From contig JBLHKS010000165.1 in the NCBI GenBank assembly GCA_047620505.1, forward strand, positions 1 to 15,559: DNA of 15,559 nucleotides, written 5' to 3'. Below, one piece after another: positions 13,256 through 15,559 of this stretch. Each line of letters opens with the position of its first letter. Positions within the stretch are counted from its first letter, which is position 1. Under the pieces are notes generated by a model. It saw only the letters and a list, made by a program, of their open reading frames with translations, searched no databases and had not been told where the DNA came from. The position numbers were made by a program, and so were the translations under genes. Source of the stretch: JBLHKS01 sp047620505 (GTDB lineage: Bacteria; Verrucomicrobiota; Verrucomicrobiia; Verrucomicrobiales; DEV007).

Positions 13256-15412
13256 ATGCCTGATGACACCCATTTGAGCGTCGGCCGCGAGCGCGATACC
13301 GGCGCTGAGGTCCAACTCGATCCTTCCACGCTGCTTCGCCATGTGATGGCGTTAGGCTCAAGCGGTTCGGGCAAAACCGTTCTCTGCAAAATCCTCGTTG
13401 AGGAGTGCATCCGGCTTGGCATCCCGGCGATCTGCCTCGATCCGCAGGGCGATCTCTGCAGCCTCGCGCTCCTCGCGAAAAATCCGGAAGCCCTCGCCGA
13501 AAAGGGCGTCGATCCAGCCTTCGCGCGCCAGTTCGCCGAAAAATTCGACCCCGTGATTTTCACGCCGGCATCGACCAAGGGCGTCTCCGTTTGCGCCGAT
13601 CCGCTTCGCGGCAATCCGTCAGATCTCAGTTCTCGCGAGCAACTCCACGCGATCACCGGGATCGCATCGATGCTCGTTTCCCTGCTCGGCTACGATCTGG
13701 ATAGCGATGATGGGGACGGGCTCGTTGCCGTTTTCGACCGCGCGCTGAACGATCGTCTCAAAGAAGGCCGCTACCCGAACAATCTCGACGAATTTTCGAA
13801 CTGGCTTCAAAATCTCGATGAGTTCGGCCTCGAGCCCTACGAACGCTATCTCGACAAACGCAAGCTCGGCCAAGCAGTGAAACGGCTCGCGAGACTCGAT
13901 GTCGGGGCGCGAAAGCTGATGTTTCATCAAGGCCTGCCCCTCGACATCGATCTTCTTTTCGGCAAAAACGAGCCGACTAACGGCAAAACGCGGATCTCGA
14001 TCATTTATCTCAACACGCTCCATTCACAGGAGGACAAGGAATTTTTTGTAGCTTCGTTAGTCGACCAGCTTTACCGCTGGATGCTCAAGAATCCGTCGAA
14101 AACTCCGCAGGGCCTTTTCTACATCGACGAAGTCGCGCCTTTCATTCCGCCGACCCGTAAACCGGCCTGCAAACCCGGACTAAGCCTTCTTTTCAAGCAA
14201 GCGCGCAAGTACGGAATCGGCTGTCTCATGGCGACGCAAAATCCCGCCGACGTCGACTACAAAGCGATGGCTCAGTTCGGTTCATGGGCGCTTGGCAGGA
14301 TCACGACGAGGCAAGACATGAAGAAAGTCCAGCCGACGGTCAAGTCTCTCGATCCGATTCGTGTCGACGAGATCATGGAGACCTTGCCTTCCCAACAGGC
14401 TGGCGAGTTCGTGCTGATTTCTCCCGATAATTTCGAGCGATCGATCCCGCTCGAAACCCGCTGGCTCTACACGCGGCACGAAACGCTTGATGAAGACGCG
14501 ATTTCAAAGCTAGCAGCTGCTGAGGGCTGGCAGGAACGATTCAAGGCTCCGAAGGCCCTGCCAGATTCACCAAAACCTAAGCCGCCAAAGAAGATATCGG
14601 AAGCACCTGCGCCAGTCGAGCCTGACGTCCAGGATGAGAACGAAGAAAAACTATCCAACCTGATTTCCGCCTCAGCTGCCGAGTTCGCGAAGGCAATGAA
14701 GATCTCGGAAAGCGCTGCCCGTGCTCGGCTCCGGCGTATGGTCGAAGACGAAACGGCCAGGTCATTTCAGCAAGGTCGGACGACGCGTTTTTGGGCACCG
14801 TCGAGCGACCTGCGACCGGATCTCGGCTTAAGCGAAAAAGTCCGGACGATCATCCCTTCGATTCCGCGCCCAAGGGTCCTCGAAGTCGCCAGCCGGCTCG
14901 CAGAAGGGAAGACGTTAGGCCTTTTCGGCGAGGAGGAAGAGCTCGACCGCATCGAACTTGAGCACCGGCTCACGCTTCGAATGAAATTCCGCGAGCGAAT
15001 CCCCCGCCCCTTGCTGAAGCGGCTCTTCGGGGCGAATTTCGACGAGAACATCGACAGCGTCTACCTGCATCCTGTGACGCTGGCGACGCTCGTGTTCGAC
15101 CCCGCACGTGGGATTTCGTTCCACGATCGGCCTGACCAGTACGCCAGTCGGATTCAGGACTTCGACGGCCTGACAAAGCACGAATATCTCGCCCCTGGCC
15201 AGACCAGTTTCCGCGAAGGCGACTGGAACGGCCGCCAGACCGATGCAGCTGCGATCGCGCATTTCACCAAACGCTACGAAGCCAGTCCAGAAGGCATCGA
15301 ACCGACATTCGTGCCTCTCTGGAATCTCCACTTTCGGAAATCATCGCGCGGCGCGATCCGAGTCGTCTCGGTCGACGCACTCAGCGGCTGTCCAATTGAC
15401 TGGCCAGCTTAA
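13256..15412 (+). CDS. HerA-like (DUF87-type) ATPase with long C-terminal extension
   Basis: A 718-residue protein. Its first 430 or so residues form a HerA/FtsK-clade P-loop ATPase: LDPSTLLRHVMALGSSGSGKT with Walker A at 34-41 (K40), CLDPQGDL after the second strand, Walker B GLFYIDEVAPF (D291, E292) and MATQNPADVDYKAM (325-338), which holds the sensor Gln/Asn. GRITTRQDMKKV and the following LPSQQAGEFVLIS close the core. Relatives are hexameric DNA or protein translocases; HerA itself works with NurA nuclease in end resection, but no nurA is visible here. A proline/lysine-rich linker (about 430-460) leads to a helical stretch resembling a winged helix (about 465-520) and a C-terminal domain I do not recognise. 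Starting at the ATG at 13256 puts Walker A at the usual depth. It follows the GT2 gene by 12 nt. Confidence 0.82.
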   Translation: MPDDTHLSVGRERDTGAEVQLDPSTLLRHVMALGSSGSGKTVLCKILVEECIRLGIPAICLDPQGDLCSLALLAKNPEALAEKGVDPAFARQFAEKFDPVIFTPASTKGVSVCADPLRGNPSDLSSREQLHAITGIASMLVSLLGYDLDSDDGDGLVAVFDRALNDRLKEGRYPNNLDEFSNWLQNLDEFGLEPYERYLDKRKLGQAVKRLARLDVGARKLMFHQGLPLDIDLLFGKNEPTNGKTRISIIYLNTLHSQEDKEFFVASLVDQLYRWMLKNPSKTPQGLFYIDEVAPFIPPTRKPACKPGLSLLFKQARKYGIGCLMATQNPADVDYKAMAQFGSWALGRITTRQDMKKVQPTVKSLDPIRVDEIMETLPSQQAGEFVLISPDNFERSIPLETRWLYTRHETLDEDAISKLAAAEGWQERFKAPKALPDSPKPKPPKKISEAPAPVEPDVQDENEEKLSNLISASAAEFAKAMKISESAARARLRRMVEDETARSFQQGRTTRFWAPSSDLRPDLGLSEKVRTIIPSIPRPRVLEVASRLAEGKTLGLFGEEEELDRIELEHRLTLRMKFRERIPRPLLKRLFGANFDENIDSVYLHPVTLATLVFDPARGISFHDRPDQYASRIQDFDGLTKHEYLAPGQTSFREGDWNGRQTDAAAIAHFTKRYEASPEGIEPTFVPLWNLHFRKSSRGAIRVVSVDALSGCPIDWPA

Positions 15413-15418
15413 AATTGG

Positions 15419-15559
15419 TTAGGCGAGAATGTCGCGGATCGGCTTGTGCGCCGGATCGGCCATCGGATACTTTCGGCCGCCAATCTGGAAACTCCTAGAC
15501 GATTTCAGCCCAAGCGCGCTGAGATAGGTGTGGAAAAGATCGCCCGCGTCGACTTCGCC
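15419..15559 (-). CDS. DUF1501-type protein, C-terminal 46 residues (runs off the window end)
   Basis: The minus strand from 15559 gives an open frame ending at TAA 15421-15419. It reads GEVDAGDLFHTYLSALGL, then FQIGGRKYPMADPAHKP and IRDILA. This matches the end of DUF1501 proteins, sulfatase-fold relatives abundant in Planctomycetes and Verrucomicrobia. They are usually Tat-exported and encoded next to PSCyt/DUF1549-type cytochromes involved in polymer degradation. Only the tail is visible, so active-site residues cannot be checked. It converges with the HerA-like gene across 6 bp. Confidence 0.72.
   Translation of the reverse strand, partial: GEVDAGDLFHTYLSALGLKSSRSFQIGGRKYPMADPAHKPIRDILA

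Overview
The window looks like chromosomal DNA from a member of the Verrucomicrobiota (or a close PVC-superphylum relative) with roughly 58-60% GC by eye. The lineage is inferred from the gene mix: a DUF1501-type C-terminus, a free-standing seven-bladed WD40 protein, a Tat-exported Gfo/Idh/MocA oxidoreductase, the style of the PhnD and Psd proteins, and GC-rich hairpin repeats. No 16S gene or other decisive marker is present.

Layout. Positions 1-82 (minus strand) hold the 5' end of a seven-iron ferredoxin gene (fdxA). Divergent from it, 265-1944 encodes one polypeptide made of a SurE nucleotidase domain and a class 3 lipase domain. A seven-blade WD40 gene follows on the minus strand (1998-3032). 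From about 3160 to 4224 the window is a junkyard: a REPIN-like pair of inverted palindromes, a small chimeric ORF (TIR-domain stub joined to an addiction-module antitoxin), a truncated RelE/ParE-type toxin start, and a second 130-bp inverted-repeat element. After it come a UvrD/Rep-family helicase (4225-6240), a Tat-signal Gfo/Idh/MocA oxidoreductase (6451-7596), phosphatidylserine decarboxylase (7600-8493) and a small single-cluster ferredoxin that overlaps psd (8486-8737).

The minus strand from 12068 down to 8742 is a tight operon for a phosphonate/phosphite-type ABC importer, phnD-phnC-phnE-phnE, with 1-nt and 4-nt overlaps and an 8-nt gap. No phosphorus-oxidising or C-P-cleaving enzyme is nearby. 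Upstream of it lies a tRNA-Leu gene (12183-12264, minus) whose anticodon reads AAG. On the plus strand a GT2 glycosyltransferase with a TTG start (12488-13243) is followed after 12 nt by a HerA-like ATPase (13256-15412). The window closes with the C-terminus of a DUF1501-type protein on the minus strand (15419-15559).

The signal that cuts across all features is a perfect palindrome, AGCAGCTGCT. It occurs 11 times, in genes on both strands, in three codon phases and in intergenic DNA. A random 10-mer would be expected about 0.015 times in a window this size. It resembles the highly iterated palindromes of cyanobacteria in distribution but has a different sequence. No CRISPR array, intact insertion sequence, integrase or obvious defence island was seen.
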